From Pigmentiphaga sp. NML080357 (lineage in GTDB: Bacteria; Pseudomonadota; Gammaproteobacteria; Burkholderiales; Burkholderiaceae_B): a stretch of DNA of 64,000 nt. Below are positions 25,052 through 35,080 of the stretch, in pieces. A model generated the notes under the pieces. It did no database searches. It saw only the letters and a program-made list of their open reading frames with translations, and was not told where the DNA came from. Position 1 is the first letter of the stretch. Each line of letters starts with the position of its first letter. The position numbers were made by a program, and so were the translations under genes. Location of the stretch: positions 289,768 through 353,767 of the forward strand of contig NZ_NINW01000024.1 of assembly GCF_002188465.1 (NCBI RefSeq). Reading direction: 5' to 3'.

Positions 25052-26119
25052 ATGGCCGATACCTTTCCACGATTCCGGGCAGCGGTCGTCCACGCCGCCT
25101 CGGTTTTCCTGAATCGCGACGCATCCATCGAAAAGGCTTGCCGCCTGATCGAACAGGCGGCGGAGCAAGGCGCCGACATCGTGGCCTTTCCCGAGACCTT
25201 CGTACCGGGCTATCCGTTCTGGATCTGGACGCACACGCCGACGCGGGGGGCACCGCTGTTCTACGAGCTCTTCACGAACAGCGTCGTGGCCGGCAGCCCG
25301 GCCACGGACCGGATCGCGGCGGCCGCGCGCCGCGCCGGCATCCATGTGGCGCTCGGCGTGTCCGAGCGCGACGGCGGCACCCTCTACAACACCCAGCTTT
25401 TCTTCGACCGCCGCGGGGTCCTGGCGGGCCGGCATCGCAAGTTGCAGCCCACTCACGTGGAGCGCACCATCTGGGGCAGGGGCGACGGTTCGGATCTGAA
25501 GGTATTCGATACGGACATCGGCCGCATCGGCGGGCTGATCTGCTGGGAGCACACCATGGACCTGGCGCGCTACGCGCTGACCAGCCAAGGGCAACAAGTG
25601 CACATCGCCGCGTGGCCCGGCATTTCGGCCTTGACCCACGATCCGAACTCGGGCTTCTTCAATGGGGTGGTGGAGACCGCGGCCCGCTACCATGCCTGGG
25701 CCGCGCAGACCTTCGTGCTCAATGCCAGCTCGGTCATCGACGACGAGGTGCTGGCGCGCCTGGACCTGGTCGGCCAGCCGGAGATGATACGCACCGGCGG
25801 CGGCTGGAGCGCCATCGTGTCGCCTACCGGACGCATGCTGGCCGGACCGAACCTGGACCAGGAGGCGGTGCTGGTGGCAGACGTCGATCTGGGCGAGATC
25901 GTCTATCTCAAGTACGCCTGCGATTCGGCCGGCCACTATGCGCGGCCGGACATCCTGCGGCTGGCGGCCAATTTCGGCGCGCATCCCGTTGCCGCGCCGT
26001 TCGGCGAGCTCTTCGCCCCGGCCACCGCTGGCCCGTCCGAGCCGGCGCCGGTTACGATGGGATCTGCACCATCGTCCGCAGACGGGGCCGTCCATGTACT
26101 TCCGACCGAGAGCCGATGA
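25052..26119 (+). CDS. Nitrilase
   Basis: A 355-residue carbon-nitrogen hydrolase. The Glu-Lys-Cys triad is complete: FPETFVPGYPFW (Glu about 48), RHRKLQPTHVERTIWG (Lys about 130) and GGLICWEHTMDLARYAL (Cys about 164). HVERTIWG and LICWEHTM place it with true nitrilases that turn nitriles into carboxylic acid and ammonia, rather than with amidases or ureidopropionases. The C-terminal tail (after about 315) is Pro/Ala-rich and variable, as in oligomer-forming nitrilases. It starts at ATG 25052 and overlaps the next AraC gene by 26 bp. Confidence 0.9.
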   Translation: MADTFPRFRAAVVHAASVFLNRDASIEKACRLIEQAAEQGADIVAFPETFVPGYPFWIWTHTPTRGAPLFYELFTNSVVAGSPATDRIAAAARRAGIHVALGVSERDGGTLYNTQLFFDRRGVLAGRHRKLQPTHVERTIWGRGDGSDLKVFDTDIGRIGGLICWEHTMDLARYALTSQGQQVHIAAWPGISALTHDPNSGFFNGVVETAARYHAWAAQTFVLNASSVIDDEVLARLDLVGQPEMIRTGGGWSAIVSPTGRMLAGPNLDQEAVLVADVDLGEIVYLKYACDSAGHYARPDILRLAANFGAHPVAAPFGELFAPATAGPSEPAPVTMGSAPSSADGAVHVLPTESR

Positions 26120-26999
26120 CCCGCGCCCACTGAGCGAGCGGGACACCCACCGCATTCCCGCCATGCCCGAGAATCGCCTCATTGCCGATAGCCGCGGGAG
26201 GGGGTGGGGCGGCGTCTACGTGTCGCTTGCGGCCGAGCGTCCATGGCGCGCGAGGCTTGCCCCGCTGCCGCACGATTGCCTGGTGTACTGCCTGGCGGGC
26301 AAGGCCCGCATCGAGCGCTCGGTCGAAGGCGCCGACGCGCGGCAGGCCCTGCTCAAGCCGCGGATGTTCAGCATCATCCCGGCCGACCGGGCCTCGGAGT
26401 GGTCGGTGAGCGGCACGCCCGACATCCTGCTGGTGTATCTGCATGCGCGCCTGAAGGCGGAGCTGCTGCCAGGCATGGCTCCTGCCGACGCCGCGCTGAC
26501 GCCCAAGGTGGCGCAGTTCGACCCCTTGCTGGAGCAGCTGAGCCTGGCCCTGCTGGCGTGCCTGCGGCGGCAGGTTGCGGCGGATCCGGCCTATGCGGGC
26601 CAATTGGCCCGCACCGCGGTCATGCACCTGGCGACGCGCCATGCCGCGGTGCTGGCCGACGAAGACGAGGGCGCTGATGCGCCCCCGGCCGCGATCCGCC
26701 GCGCGATCGATCACATCCATGCGTGCCCGGCCGAGCCGTTGTCCGTAGAGAGGCTGGCGCAATTGGCCGGCACCAGCGTGTCGCGCCTGGTGGCCGGGTT
26801 CAAGGCGCACACCGGTTCGACTCCCTACCAGTACCTGCTGCGCACGCGCATCGAACAGGCCAAGGCCTGGCTGGTCTCGACCGACCGGAGCGTGGCCGAC
26901 ATCGCGCTCGACGTCGGATTCGCCACACCCAGCCATTTCGCCGCCACTTTCCGGCGCCTGGCCGGGGTGGCGCCTACCGTGTATCGCGACGGCAACTGA
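26094..26999 (+). CDS. AraC-family transcriptional regulator
   Basis: A 301-residue regulator resembling those next to nitrilase genes. The effector domain has the AraC-binding-like N-terminus (SRGRGWGGVYVSLAAERPWRA). The DNA-binding domain has two helix-turn-helix units, EPLSVERLAQLAGTSVSRLV and RSVADIALDVGFATPSHFAA. ATG 26094 lies inside the end of the nitrilase gene, so the two are cotranscribed. It probably controls the nitrilase operon and perhaps the divergent MFS operon through the repeat at 24881-24911. Confidence 0.88.
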   Translation: MYFRPRADDPRPLSERDTHRIPAMPENRLIADSRGRGWGGVYVSLAAERPWRARLAPLPHDCLVYCLAGKARIERSVEGADARQALLKPRMFSIIPADRASEWSVSGTPDILLVYLHARLKAELLPGMAPADAALTPKVAQFDPLLEQLSLALLACLRRQVAADPAYAGQLARTAVMHLATRHAAVLADEDEGADAPPAAIRRAIDHIHACPAEPLSVERLAQLAGTSVSRLVAGFKAHTGSTPYQYLLRTRIEQAKAWLVSTDRSVADIALDVGFATPSHFAATFRRLAGVAPTVYRDGN

Positions 27000-27067
27000 C
27001 TGCCCGTTTTTTCATCGCCGGCCGAAAACCCGCGTGGATTCTGGCTGCAGGACGGTTGTTCCGCGGC

Positions 27068-27100
27068 TATCCCCAAGCTTTTCCACAGTGGCTGGGGATA
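27068..27100. repeat. Inverted repeat between convergent AraC and TetR genes
   Basis: TATCCCCA (27068-27075) and TGGGGATA (27093-27100) form an 8 bp stem with a 17-base loop in the 131 bp gap between two convergent genes. It may act as a weak bidirectional terminator, though it has no T run. Confidence 0.35.
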
Positions 27101-27130
27101 ACGCGCCACGGGTAGCCGAAGCAGGCCGGG

Positions 27131-27784
27131 TCAGGGCCGCAGGTAGCCCAGGATGACGTCCACCATGTGGGCAAGGCGCACGTCCAGCGCCTCGGGCGCC
27201 ATCAGGTCGCGCCCGAAGATCTCCGACAGCGTGAACTTGTTGGACAGGTAGAAATAGGCCACGCTGGCGATCGAGATGTAGAGCTGGACCGGGTCGACGC
27301 CGTCCCGGAACAGGCCTTGCTCGTGTCCGCGCTTGAGGATGTCGGCCAGCCACTGCACGAAGGGCGAATGCATCTCCCGTACCTGCGAGGAGCGCTTGAG
27401 GTGAGCCGCCTGGTGCAGGTTTTCGCTATTGAGCAGGCACAGGAACTCCGGGTTTTCCAGGTAGTACTGCCAAGTGAACTCCACCAGCTTGCGCACCGCC
27501 TCGGGCGGGCTGAGCGCCTCCAGGTGGAGTTCCTGCTCGGCCTGCCGGATCGCGGCGTAGGCGCGTTCGAGCACGGACAGGAACAGGTCGTCCTTGTTGT
27601 TGAAGTAGTAGTAGATCAGCCGCTTGTCGACCTTGGCGCGCTCGGCGATGCGGTCCATGCGCGCGCCGCCCAGGCCCAGTGCGGCGAATTCGTCGGTCGC
27701 GGCTTCCAGGATGATCTGGCGCGTGCGCTCGGCATCGCGGATGCGCGGGGCGTCCGCAGCGAGCTTGGCTGGGCGTGCAGGCAT
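27131..27784 (-). CDS. TetR-family transcriptional regulator
   Basis: A 217-residue repressor-type protein. The N-terminal helix-turn-helix is RTRQIILEAATDEFAALGLG followed by RMDRIAERAKVDKRLIYYYF, with the family-typical YYYFNNKDDLF. The effector domain (LSPPEAVRKLVEFTWQYYLENPEFLCLLNSEN) resembles the TetR_C_6 type seen in pyrimidine and fatty-acid regulators. It is 58 bp downstream of serB on the same strand but is not functionally linked to it by any visible evidence. The target and ligand are unknown. Confidence 0.88.
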   Translation of the reverse strand: MPARPAKLAADAPRIRDAERTRQIILEAATDEFAALGLGGARMDRIAERAKVDKRLIYYYFNNKDDLFLSVLERAYAAIRQAEQELHLEALSPPEAVRKLVEFTWQYYLENPEFLCLLNSENLHQAAHLKRSSQVREMHSPFVQWLADILKRGHEQGLFRDGVDPVQLYISIASVAYFYLSNKFTLSEIFGRDLMAPEALDVRLAHMVDVILGYLRP

Positions 27785-27842
27785 GGCGGCGATGTCCTGA
27801 AAATGAACTGGAGCGTAACACTACAACAGAAGCGCGCGCCGA

Positions 27843-28703
27843 TCAGCCCAGGGTATCCTCGAACCAGTTCAGAATGCCGTCCAGGCCGCAGACGTTGAGC
27901 GCATGGGTGGTCTGCTCGCGCACGACAGGCTTGGCGTGGTAGGCCACGCTCAGGCCCGCCAGCCCGAGCATCTTCAGATCGTTGGCGCCGTCGCCGATGG
28001 CGATCGCGCGCGAAAGCGGCGCGCCGTGCCGCCCGGCGAAGTCGCGCAGGTGCGCGGCCTTGCCGTCGGCATCCAGGATGGCGCCGAGGACCTTGCCGGT
28101 GAGCCGGCCGTCTTCCACCTCCAGGGTGTTGGCGTGAGCTTCGTTCAGTTGCAGGCGCTGCTGCAGGCGGCTGGTGAACCAGGTGAACCCGCCTGAGACC
28201 AGTAGCGTCTTCAGGCCCAGCCGGTGGGCCGCCAGCAGCAGCCGCTCGGCGCCCGGGTTCAAGCGCAGCCGCTCGACGTAGACCTGTTCGAGCGCTTCGA
28301 GCGGCAGGCCCTTGAGCAGCGCGACGCGGCGGATGAGGCTTTCGCTGAAGTCGGCGATTTCCCCCCGCATGGCGGCCTCGGTGATGGCGGCCACCTGCGG
28401 CTTGAGCCCGGCCATGTCGGCGATCTCGTCGATGCACTCGATATTGATCAGGGTCGAATCCATGTCCATGGCCAGGACCTTCCAGTCGGCCAGCCGAGCC
28501 CCCGGCGCCACGTAGGCCCAGTCCACGCCGGCCTGCTGGCAGTAGGCGGCCACCTGGGCGCGTACGGCCGGCGCCTCGCCGGCGTCGGTCAGGCGAACGG
28601 CGCCGGGCGCCAGTTCGACGGTCTTTCCGGCCTGCGTGAGCCGCGCCAGATGTTCGACGGCCTCGGAGGCGAGGTGGGGGGACTGGATGACGAGATGGGG
28701 CAT
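27843..28703 (-). CDS. serB: Phosphoserine phosphatase SerB
   Basis: A 286-residue HAD-family phosphatase that performs the last step of serine biosynthesis. The nucleophile motif is AMDMDSTLINIECIDEIAD (Asp80 and Asp82), motif II is LLVSGGFTWF, and motif IV is AIAIGDGANDLKMLG. The N-terminal 70 residues form a small regulatory domain as in other proteobacterial SerB. It lies 25 bp downstream of mfd on the same strand. Confidence 0.94.
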   Translation of the reverse strand: MPHLVIQSPHLASEAVEHLARLTQAGKTVELAPGAVRLTDAGEAPAVRAQVAAYCQQAGVDWAYVAPGARLADWKVLAMDMDSTLINIECIDEIADMAGLKPQVAAITEAAMRGEIADFSESLIRRVALLKGLPLEALEQVYVERLRLNPGAERLLLAAHRLGLKTLLVSGGFTWFTSRLQQRLQLNEAHANTLEVEDGRLTGKVLGAILDADGKAAHLRDFAGRHGAPLSRAIAIGDGANDLKMLGLAGLSVAYHAKPVVREQTTHALNVCGLDGILNWFEDTLG

Positions 28704-28728
28704 GGTGAGGATGGAAGGAAAAGGGCGT

Positions 28729-31700
28729 TCACGCCAGCGAGCGCAGCACCGCGCGCACGGCGTCCACGCGGGCTTTCAGGTCGGCGCCCTTGATCTCGAT
28801 GCGCAGCTTGTCCTGGCCCGAAAGCCGCATGTGGCGGTTCTTCTGGACCAGGCCGATGACCCGCATGGGATCGATGGGCGGATTGGGTTCGAATTGCAGC
28901 ACGGCCGCGCTTTCGCTGGCGTCGATCTTGATCACGCCCACCGTCTTGGCAGCCAGCCGCAGCCTGTGGATCTCGATCAGGGCGCGAGCCGCATCGGGCA
29001 ATTTGCCGAAACGGTCGATCAGCTCTTCCTGGATCGCGTCGATGTCGCCGGCGTCCTCGCAGTTGGCGAGCCGCTTGTAGATGGCCAGCCGCGCATGAAC
29101 GTCGCCGCAATAGTCCTGCGGCAGCAGCGCGGGCACGTGCAGGTTGATCTCGGTGGTGGCCGACAGCGGCGCGTTCAGGTCCGGCTCGCGGCCGTTCTTG
29201 AGCGCCTTGACCGCTTCGTTGAGCATGTCGGTGTACATCTGGAAGCCCACTTCCTGGATGTTGCCTGACTGCGATTCGCCCAGAATCTCGCCTACGCCGC
29301 GGATCTCGAGGTCGTGCATCGCGAGATAGAAGCCCGAGCCCAGTTCCTCCATGGCCTGGATCGCTTCCAGGCGCTTCTTGGCGTTGCTGGTGATGGCGTC
29401 CTCGCCCGGCGTCAGCAGGTAGGCATAGGCCTGGTGGTGGGAACGGCCGACGCGCCCGCGCAATTGGTGCAACTGGGCCAGGCCGAAGCGGTCGGCCCGG
29501 TGCAGCACGATGGTGTTGGCGGTGGGCACGTCGATGCCGGTCTCGATGATGGTGGTGCACAGGAGGACGTTGTACTTCTGCTGGTAGAAGGACTTCATCA
29601 CCTGTTCCAGCTCGCGCTCGGGCATCTGCCCATGGGCCACGGCGATGCGCGCCTCGGGCACCAGTTCCTCGAGCTTGGCGCGGCGGTTGTGGATGGTCTC
29701 GACCTCGTTGTGCAGGAAGTACACCTGCCCGCCGCGCTTGAGTTCGCGCAGCAGGGCTTCGCGTATGGTGCTGCCGTCCTCGCGCCGCACGAAGGTCTTG
29801 ATCGCCAGCCGCTTCTGCGGCGCCGTGGCGATGACCGAAAAATCGCGTATGCCTTCCAGCGACATGCCCAGCGTGCGGGGAATCGGCGTAGCCGTCAGGG
29901 TGAGCACGTCCACCTCGGCGCGCAAGGACTTGAGCGCTTCCTTCTGGCGAACGCCGAAGCGATGCTCCTCGTCGATGATCACCAGGCCGAGGTTCTTGAA
30001 CTTGACCTTGTCCGACAGCAGCTTGTGCGTGCCGATCACGATGTCGACCCGGCCGTCGTTGATCTGCTCGATGGAGGCGTTGATGTCCTTGGCCGACTTG
30101 AAGCGCGACAGCTCGACCACCTTGACCGGCCAGTCCGCGAAGCGGTCGGAGAAGTTCTGGGCATGTTGTTCGGCCAGCAGCGTGGTCGGGCACAGCAGCG
30201 CCACCTGCTTGTTGTTGGCCACGGCAATGAACGCCGCGCGCAACGCCACTTCCGTCTTGCCGAAGCCGACGTCGCCGCACACCAGCCGGTCCATGGGCCG
30301 GCCCGATGTCATGTCCTGGATCACGGCCTGGATGGCGGCCGCCTGGTCGGGCGTCTCTTCGAAGCCGAAGGATTCGGCAAAGGCGTCGTAGTCCGACATC
30401 GGCAGCTTGAACGTGTAGCCTTGCCGCAGCGCGCGCCGGGCGTAGAGGTTCAGCAGCTCGGCGGCGGCGTCGCGCGCCTGGGCAGCGGCCTTGCGCCGGG
30501 CCTTTTCCCACTGGCCGGAACCCAGCTGGTGCAGGGGCGCGGTATCGGGGTCGGCGCCGCTGTAGCGCGAGATCACGTGCAGTTGCGAGACCGGCACGTA
30601 CAGCGTGCTGCCCCCGGCATATTCCAGGTGCAGGAATTCCATCTCGCCTTCGCCGATGTCCATGCTGACCAGGCCCTGGTAGCGTCCGATGCCGTGCTGC
30701 GCATGGACCACCGGATCGCCCACGCGCAGTTCCGACAGGTCGCGCACCATGGACTCGACGTTGCTGGCGCGCTCCTGCCCGCGCTTGCCGCGGCGCACCG
30801 CGTGGCCGGCGAACAGGTCGCTCTCGGTCAGGAACAGCAACTGCGCCTCGGCCAGGCCGAAGCCCGAGGACAGCGGGGCGATGCCGATGGCGAAGGCGCT
30901 GGGCCGGGCCAGGAAGTCCTGGATGGAATCGACCGGCTCGGGATCGAGCCCGAATTCGGCCAGCATCTGGGCGATGGTCTCGCGCCGGCCGGCCGACTCC
31001 GCGCAGAGCAGCACCTTGAGGTCCGGCCGCGAAGCCAGCGCGCGCAGGCGCGCCACCGGATCCTCGGCCTTGCGCTGCACCGCCACCTCGGGCGGGGACG
31101 TGAAGGCGGGGTGCTGGCGTTCGCCGGTCAGCGCGAGGCGGGCGAAGCGCTTGAGGTGGCCGAACAGGCCTTCGGCGTCGAGGAAGATCCGCGACGGCGG
31201 CAGGATGGGGCGCTCGCGGTCGCTCTTGAGGAATTCGTAGCGGCTGGCCGTGTCCTGCAGGAAGCGGCGGATGGTGTCTTCCGTATCGCCCACCGTGACC
31301 GCGATGGCCTGCGCGCCCAGATAGTCGAACAGCGTGGCCGTTTCGTCGAAGAACAGCGGCAGGTAGTACTCGACGCCCGGAAACGCGATGCCGTTGCCGA
31401 TGTCCTTGTAGGGCATGGCGCGCGAGGGATCGCCCTCGAATACCTCCCGGAATCGTGCCCGGAACTCATTGCGGGCAGCCTCGTCCATCGGGAATTCGCG
31501 CCCGGGCAGCATCTGGATTTCCTTGACCGGATAGAGGCTGCGCTGGGTGTCGATGTCGAAACTGCGTATGGACTCGATGGTGTCGTCGAACAGGTCCAGC
31601 CGGTAGGGTAGGGCCGAGCCCATGGGAAAGAGGTCGATCAGGCTGCCGCGTATGCAGAACTCGCCGGGGGCCGTGACCTGCGTGACGTGGGCGTAATTGG

Positions 31701-32205
31701 CCAGCGTCAGCTGCGCGCGCAGCGCCGCCTCGTCCAGGGTGTCGCCCTGCTTGAACGAGAAGGTGTAGGCGGCCAGGAACGCCGGCGGGGCCAGCCGGTA
31801 GAGCGCCGTCGTGACGGGAACCGTCAGCACGTCCACCCCTTGCTGCAGCAAGGCATGCAAGGCCTTCAGGCGTTCGGAAATGAGGTCTTCGTGCGGCGAG
31901 AACGCATCGTAGGGCAGGGTTTCCCAGTCGGGGAACTGGTGAACCCGCAATTCTGGGGCGAATTGCCGGATCTCCTCGGCCAGGCGCTGGGCATCGAGCG
32001 GGTCCGCGGTCAGGACGGCGAGCGGCTTGCCGGCCTGGCGGGCGAGATCCGCCAGCAGCCAGGCATCGCCGGCGCCGGGAGGGCGCGGCTGGGCGTAGCG
32101 GTCGCCAGGCCTGAGCGCGGCCAGCACGGCCTGCGTCAGCGCCGAGGGCAAGGCGGATGGCGTGCGGACGGGGGATGTGGACGCGGTACTGGCTGGGAGG
32201 GACAT
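28729..32205 (-). CDS. mfd: Transcription-repair coupling factor Mfd
   Basis: A 1158-residue ATP-dependent translocase that removes stalled RNA polymerase and recruits UvrA. Visible parts in order: UvrB-like domains ([20 protein letters not shown]), the CarD-like RNA-polymerase-interaction domain ([20 protein letters not shown]) and RecG-like motor motifs with Walker [14 protein letters not shown] (about 642) and DEEH in [10 protein letters not shown]. The TRG motif region and a C-terminal autoinhibitory domain complete it. ATG 32205 begins MSLPAST..; no ribosome-binding site is visible before it. The frame stays open to 32841 but that part overlaps ispD. Divergent from ispD. Confidence 0.95.
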   Translation of the reverse strand: MSLPASTASTSPVRTPSALPSALTQAVLAALRPGDRYAQPRPPGAGDAWLLADLARQAGKPLAVLTADPLDAQRLAEEIRQFAPELRVHQFPDWETLPYDAFSPHEDLISERLKALHALLQQGVDVLTVPVTTALYRLAPPAFLAAYTFSFKQGDTLDEAALRAQLTLANYAHVTQVTAPGEFCIRGSLIDLFPMGSALPYRLDLFDDTIESIRSFDIDTQRSLYPVKEIQMLPGREFPMDEAARNEFRARFREVFEGDPSRAMPYKDIGNGIAFPGVEYYLPLFFDETATLFDYLGAQAIAVTVGDTEDTIRRFLQDTASRYEFLKSDRERPILPPSRIFLDAEGLFGHLKRFARLALTGERQHPAFTSPPEVAVQRKAEDPVARLRALASRPDLKVLLCAESAGRRETIAQMLAEFGLDPEPVDSIQDFLARPSAFAIGIAPLSSGFGLAEAQLLFLTESDLFAGHAVRRGKRGQERASNVESMVRDLSELRVGDPVVHAQHGIGRYQGLVSMDIGEGEMEFLHLEYAGGSTLYVPVSQLHVISRYSGADPDTAPLHQLGSGQWEKARRKAAAQARDAAAELLNLYARRALRQGYTFKLPMSDYDAFAESFGFEETPDQAAAIQAVIQDMTSGRPMDRLVCGDVGFGKTEVALRAAFIAVANNKQVALLCPTTLLAEQHAQNFSDRFADWPVKVVELSRFKSAKDINASIEQINDGRVDIVIGTHKLLSDKVKFKNLGLVIIDEEHRFGVRQKEALKSLRAEVDVLTLTATPIPRTLGMSLEGIRDFSVIATAPQKRLAIKTFVRREDGSTIREALLRELKRGGQVYFLHNEVETIHNRRAKLEELVPEARIAVAHGQMPERELEQVMKSFYQQKYNVLLCTTIIETGIDVPTANTIVLHRADRFGLAQLHQLRGRVGRSHHQAYAYLLTPGEDAITSNAKKRLEAIQAMEELGSGFYLAMHDLEIRGVGEILGESQSGNIQEVGFQMYTDMLNEAVKALKNGREPDLNAPLSATTEINLHVPALLPQDYCGDVHARLAIYKRLANCEDAGDIDAIQEELIDRFGKLPDAARALIEIHRLRLAAKTVGVIKIDASESAAVLQFEPNPPIDPMRVIGLVQKNRHMRLSGQDKLRIEIKGADLKARVDAVRAVLRSLA

Positions 32206-32274
32206 CGGTATCGTGGAAAGGGCGTCGCCAGCGGGCCGGCGCGGGCGTGACGGCAATTCCGTATTATAGAAGCC

Positions 32275-32994
32275 ATGAGACCGAGTATCCGATTGATCGC
32301 CATCGTGCCCGCCGCCGGCGTGGGCGCGCGCGCGGCCGAGCCGCCGCGGGACGGGGCACCCGTGCTTCCCAAGCAATACCGCCGGATCGCCGGCCAGCCC
32401 ATGCTGCGCCATGCCGTCCGGGCGTTGCTGGGGGACGAACGCATCGCTCGTGTGGTGGTCGCCGTCGGTCCGGGCGACAGCCACGCGCAGGCCGCCCTGG
32501 ACGGCCTGCCGCGCGTGGTCTGCCTGCCTTGCGGCGGCGAGACGCGGGCCCGGACCGTGGCCAACGCGCTGGCGCGCTGCGACGCCGGGGCCGACGACTG
32601 GATCCTGGTGCACGACGCCGCGCGCCCGGGCTTGCCGCCCGCCGTCCTGGGGGCATTGATCGATGCCTGCCTGGACGACGAAGTGGGGGGCCTGGTCGCC
32701 ATGCCCGTGGCCGACACCATCAAGGCCCAGGACGATGCGCAGGCCCCGAGGGTGGCGCGCACCGTGCCGCGCGAAGGCCTGTGGCAGGCGCAGACGCCGC
32801 AGATGTTCCGTGCGGGCCTGCTGCGCAAGGCGCTGGCCCATGCCGAGGTGCGCAACCTGCCCGTGACCGACGAGGCGGGCGCGATCGAGGCCCTGGGCCT
32901 GGCGCCCAGGCTGGTGCCCGGCACGCTGTCGAATTTCAAGGTGACCTGGCCCGAGGATTTCGCCTTGATGGAAAAACTGCTGGATCAGACATGA
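32275..32994 (+). CDS. ispD: 2-C-methyl-D-erythritol 4-phosphate cytidylyltransferase IspD
   Basis: A 239-residue enzyme of the MEP isoprenoid pathway that makes CDP-methylerythritol. Conserved parts are the nucleotide-binding start [46 protein letters not shown] and [10 protein letters not shown]. There is no clear Shine-Dalgarno and a TATTAT box sits only 8-13 bases before ATG 32275, so the transcript may be nearly leaderless. The TGA overlaps the ispF ATG (ATGA). Confidence 0.94.
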   Translation: MRPSIRLIAIVPAAGVGARAAEPPRDGAPVLPKQYRRIAGQPMLRHAVRALLGDERIARVVVAVGPGDSHAQAALDGLPRVVCLPCGGETRARTVANALARCDAGADDWILVHDAARPGLPPAVLGALIDACLDDEVGGLVAMPVADTIKAQDDAQAPRVARTVPREGLWQAQTPQMFRAGLLRKALAHAEVRNLPVTDEAGAIEALGLAPRLVPGTLSNFKVTWPEDFALMEKLLDQT

Positions 32995-33542
32995 ACAAAG
33001 ACAAACCCATCGACCCCGCCGCCTATCCTTATCGCATCGGGCAGGGCTACGACGTCCATGCCCTGGTCGAGGGCCGGCCGCTGGTCATCGGCGGCGTGCG
33101 GATCGAACATACGCACGGGCTGCTCGGCCACTCCGATGCCGACGTGCTGCTGCACGCGGTCACGGATGCGATCCTGGGGGCCGCGGGCCTTGGCGACATC
33201 GGCCGCCATTTTCCCGATACCGATCCGGCCTATGCGGGCGCCGACAGCCGGCTGTTGCTGCGTACCGCCATGCAGCGCGTGGCCGAGGCCGGGTGGATGG
33301 CGATCAACATCGATGCCACGGTGCATGCCCAGGCGCCCAAGATCGGGCCACACGCGGGCGCCATGGCGGCCAACATCGCGGCTGACCTGGGCGTGCCGGT
33401 CCCGTGCGTCAACATCAAGGCCAAGACCAACGAATCCCTGGGTTTCCTCGGACGCAAGGAGGGCATTGCCGCGACCGTCGTGGCCCTGCTGACGAGGAGG
33501 CCGGATACGTTCCTGTACGAAGATCTCTACGCGGGCGATTGA
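32991..33542 (+). CDS. ispF: 2-C-methyl-D-erythritol 2,4-cyclodiphosphate synthase IspF
   Basis: A 183-residue protein with IspF signatures: [11 protein letters not shown] with metal-binding Asp and His, [30 protein letters not shown] and [19 protein letters not shown]. It forms a trimer that cyclises CDP-ME 2-phosphate. The N-terminus has about 15 extra residues ([13 protein letters not shown]) before the usual start. Start ATG 32991 overlaps the ispD stop, which is the normal ispDF arrangement. Confidence 0.94.
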   Translation: MNKDKPIDPAAYPYRIGQGYDVHALVEGRPLVIGGVRIEHTHGLLGHSDADVLLHAVTDAILGAAGLGDIGRHFPDTDPAYAGADSRLLLRTAMQRVAEAGWMAINIDATVHAQAPKIGPHAGAMAANIAADLGVPVPCVNIKAKTNESLGFLGRKEGIAATVVALLTRRPDTFLYEDLYAGD

Positions 33543-33555
33543 TCGAGGGCCGTGT

Positions 33556-33585
33556 TTGACACACTTCGAAAATTCCCTGTAGAAT
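33556..33585 (+). promoter_or_regulatory. Promoter of tRNA-Val
   Basis: TTGACA (33556-33561), an 18 bp spacer and TAGAAT (33580-33585) match the sigma-70 consensus at 11 of 12 positions. It ends 24 bp before the tRNA, in the gap after ispF. Confidence 0.7.
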
Positions 33586-33609
33586 TCAATTCTTTGCTGC
33601 ACAAACAGC

Positions 33610-33686
33610 AGGCGCGTAGCTCAGTTGGTTAGAGCACCACCTTGACATGGTGGGGGTCGTTGGTTCGAATCCAATCGCGCCTACCA
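33610..33686 (+). tRNA. tRNA-Val (anticodon GAC)
   Basis: A 77-nt cloverleaf. Acceptor bases AGGCGCG (33610-33616) pair with CGCGCCT, the discriminator A and encoded CCA follow (33683-33686). The anticodon loop TTGACAT gives GAC, which reads valine codons GUC/GUU. The T loop is TTCGAAT. Flanked by a strong promoter and a strong terminator, so it is a single-gene unit. Confidence 0.95.
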
Positions 33687-33695
33687 GATTCCCGG

Positions 33696-33728
33696 GGCCC
33701 GGCACGAATTTTCGTGCCGGGCCTTTTT
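33696..33728 (+). terminator. Intrinsic terminator of tRNA-Val
   Basis: GGCCCGGCACGAA (33696-33708) pairs perfectly with its complement at 33711-33723 across a 2-base centre, effectively a 12 bp stem with a small loop, and is followed at once by five T (33724-33728). Confidence 0.85.
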
Positions 33729-33789
33729 GCATGGCTTTTGCTCGGGCGCTGGCGGTTCGATGCCCAGCCGGCTGGTGCCCGGACAGGGC

Positions 33790-34314
33790 TCAGGCCGGGC
33801 GGGCAGCCACCGCGGCGCGCAGGGCTTCGTCCTGATAATTGAGCGCGCCGGGGCGGGACTTGCCCAGCATGACCTGGAAATAGACGGGCTCCAGGCTGGC
33901 GTTCAGGTAGCCGTGCATGACGCCGGGCGGGCAGGATATGCACTCCCACGGTCCCAGGCGGGTTTCGTATCGGTTGCCGGCTTCGTCTTCGAGGAAGACG
34001 TCCAGAAACCCCTGCAAAACGAAGAACACTTCCTCCACTTCGTGGGTGTGAGCGGCGTTGCCCTGGCCCGGCGGCACGAACATCACGCTCAGGGTGAAAC
34101 CGAGCGGCGGGATGACGCTGGGGTCGCCATGCTTGCCGGATCCGCCCGCGCCGATGAAGCGGTGCTGGGCGCGCCGGAAGCCGTCGAGCTTGGCGTCTTC
34201 GAACGCCTCCCAGTCGGGTTTGCGGTCACGGAAGCGTGCTACCTGGCGCAGCCCGATCTGCTCGATCGTCAGGCAGGTGGAAGCCGGCACGGCAGCCGTG
34301 GTGCGGGACGTCAT
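33790..34314 (-). CDS. Cupin-domain protein
   Basis: A 174-residue single-domain cupin. The metal motif 1 is GNAAHTHEVEEVFFVLQG and motif 2 is ISCPPGVMHGYLNAS, giving the His/His/Glu/His set typical of Fe or Mn cupins. A conserved N-terminal helix region (RQVARFRDRKPDWEAFEDAK) precedes it. Cupins may be dioxygenases, isomerases or sensors. ATG 34314 has AAGGAG 8 bases upstream and overlaps the stop of the hydrolase gene. It is last in a Bug/hydrolase/cupin operon. Reaction unknown. Confidence 0.8.
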   Translation of the reverse strand: MTSRTTAAVPASTCLTIEQIGLRQVARFRDRKPDWEAFEDAKLDGFRRAQHRFIGAGGSGKHGDPSVIPPLGFTLSVMFVPPGQGNAAHTHEVEEVFFVLQGFLDVFLEDEAGNRYETRLGPWECISCPPGVMHGYLNASLEPVYFQVMLGKSRPGALNYQDEALRAAVAARPA

Positions 34315-35057
34315 GATGTTGCTCCTTGGTGTAGTGGGTGATGGCTCGGGTGGCGGAGCCACTGTCTCAACAATTGTGTGACCGCGCCGGGATGCTCCAG
34401 CGTGGACAGGTGACCGCAATCGCGCAGCACGTGCAAGCGCGCGGACGCGATGGCCTGCGCCAGGGAATGCTGGCTTTCCTGCGGCGCGATGGCGTCCTGG
34501 TCGCCGCCGATGACCCAGGTCGGGCAGGCGATGCTGTCCAGCATGCCGGCGATGGACGGCCGCTTCATGTTGGCCTCTTGCTGGCGGATGAATACATCGG
34601 CGCCCAGCGACAGCGACATGCCGCGGACGGCATGCGTCAGGGCCGGGTCCCGTAGCGCTTGCGGCCGGAGCAGGGCGGGCAGCAGTTGCTCGATCAGCGC
34701 CGGGAAGTCCTCGCGGGCCAGTTCGATCTGGGCGGCGCGGCGCCGGCGTCCGGCTTCGGTCTCCTCGGCATGGGCACGTGTATTCAGCAGGGCCAGCCGC
34801 TCGATCCTGCCGGGCGCGCGCAAGGCCGCGAGCGCCGCCATATAGCCTCCCATCGACAGGCCGGCCAGCGCGAAGCGCTGGAATGGCGCGTCGGCGAGAA
34901 TTTGATCTACCGCCTCGGGAAGGCTGGCGTGGCGCGATATGTCGGGAATCCAGATGTCGGCACAGTCATGCAGGCCCGCCCGCTGCGGCTCCCACAAGAC
35001 TTCGTTGCAGAGCAGGCCGGGAATAAGCACCAGTGGGGCGCGGGCATCGCGATTCAT
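34311..35057 (-). CDS. Alpha/beta hydrolase
   Basis: A 248-residue hydrolase. The nucleophile elbow is GLSMGGYMA (Ser in about residue 85), the acid is in IGGDQDAIAP and the His is in RDCGHLSTLEHP. The fold and length resemble enol-lactone hydrolases and meta-cleavage-type esterases. ATG 35057 is preferred over an in-frame ATG 27 bases upstream, which overlaps the preceding Bug stop. It is coupled to the cupin gene by an ATGA overlap and follows the Bug gene by 23 bp. Confidence 0.8.
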   Translation of the reverse strand: MNRDARAPLVLIPGLLCNEVLWEPQRAGLHDCADIWIPDISRHASLPEAVDQILADAPFQRFALAGLSMGGYMAALAALRAPGRIERLALLNTRAHAEETEAGRRRRAAQIELAREDFPALIEQLLPALLRPQALRDPALTHAVRGMSLSLGADVFIRQQEANMKRPSIAGMLDSIACPTWVIGGDQDAIAPQESQHSLAQAIASARLHVLRDCGHLSTLEHPGAVTQLLRQWLRHPSHHPLHQGATS

Positions 35058-35080
35058 CGTGGAACGGTTCCGTGCTCGGC

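Noticed and set aside
27068..27100. DnaA-box-like TTTTCCACA inside an inverted repeat, hinting at a replication site
   Set aside because: Only one imperfect box is present, without an AT-rich unwinding region or origin-linked genes; more likely a chance match in a convergent gap.
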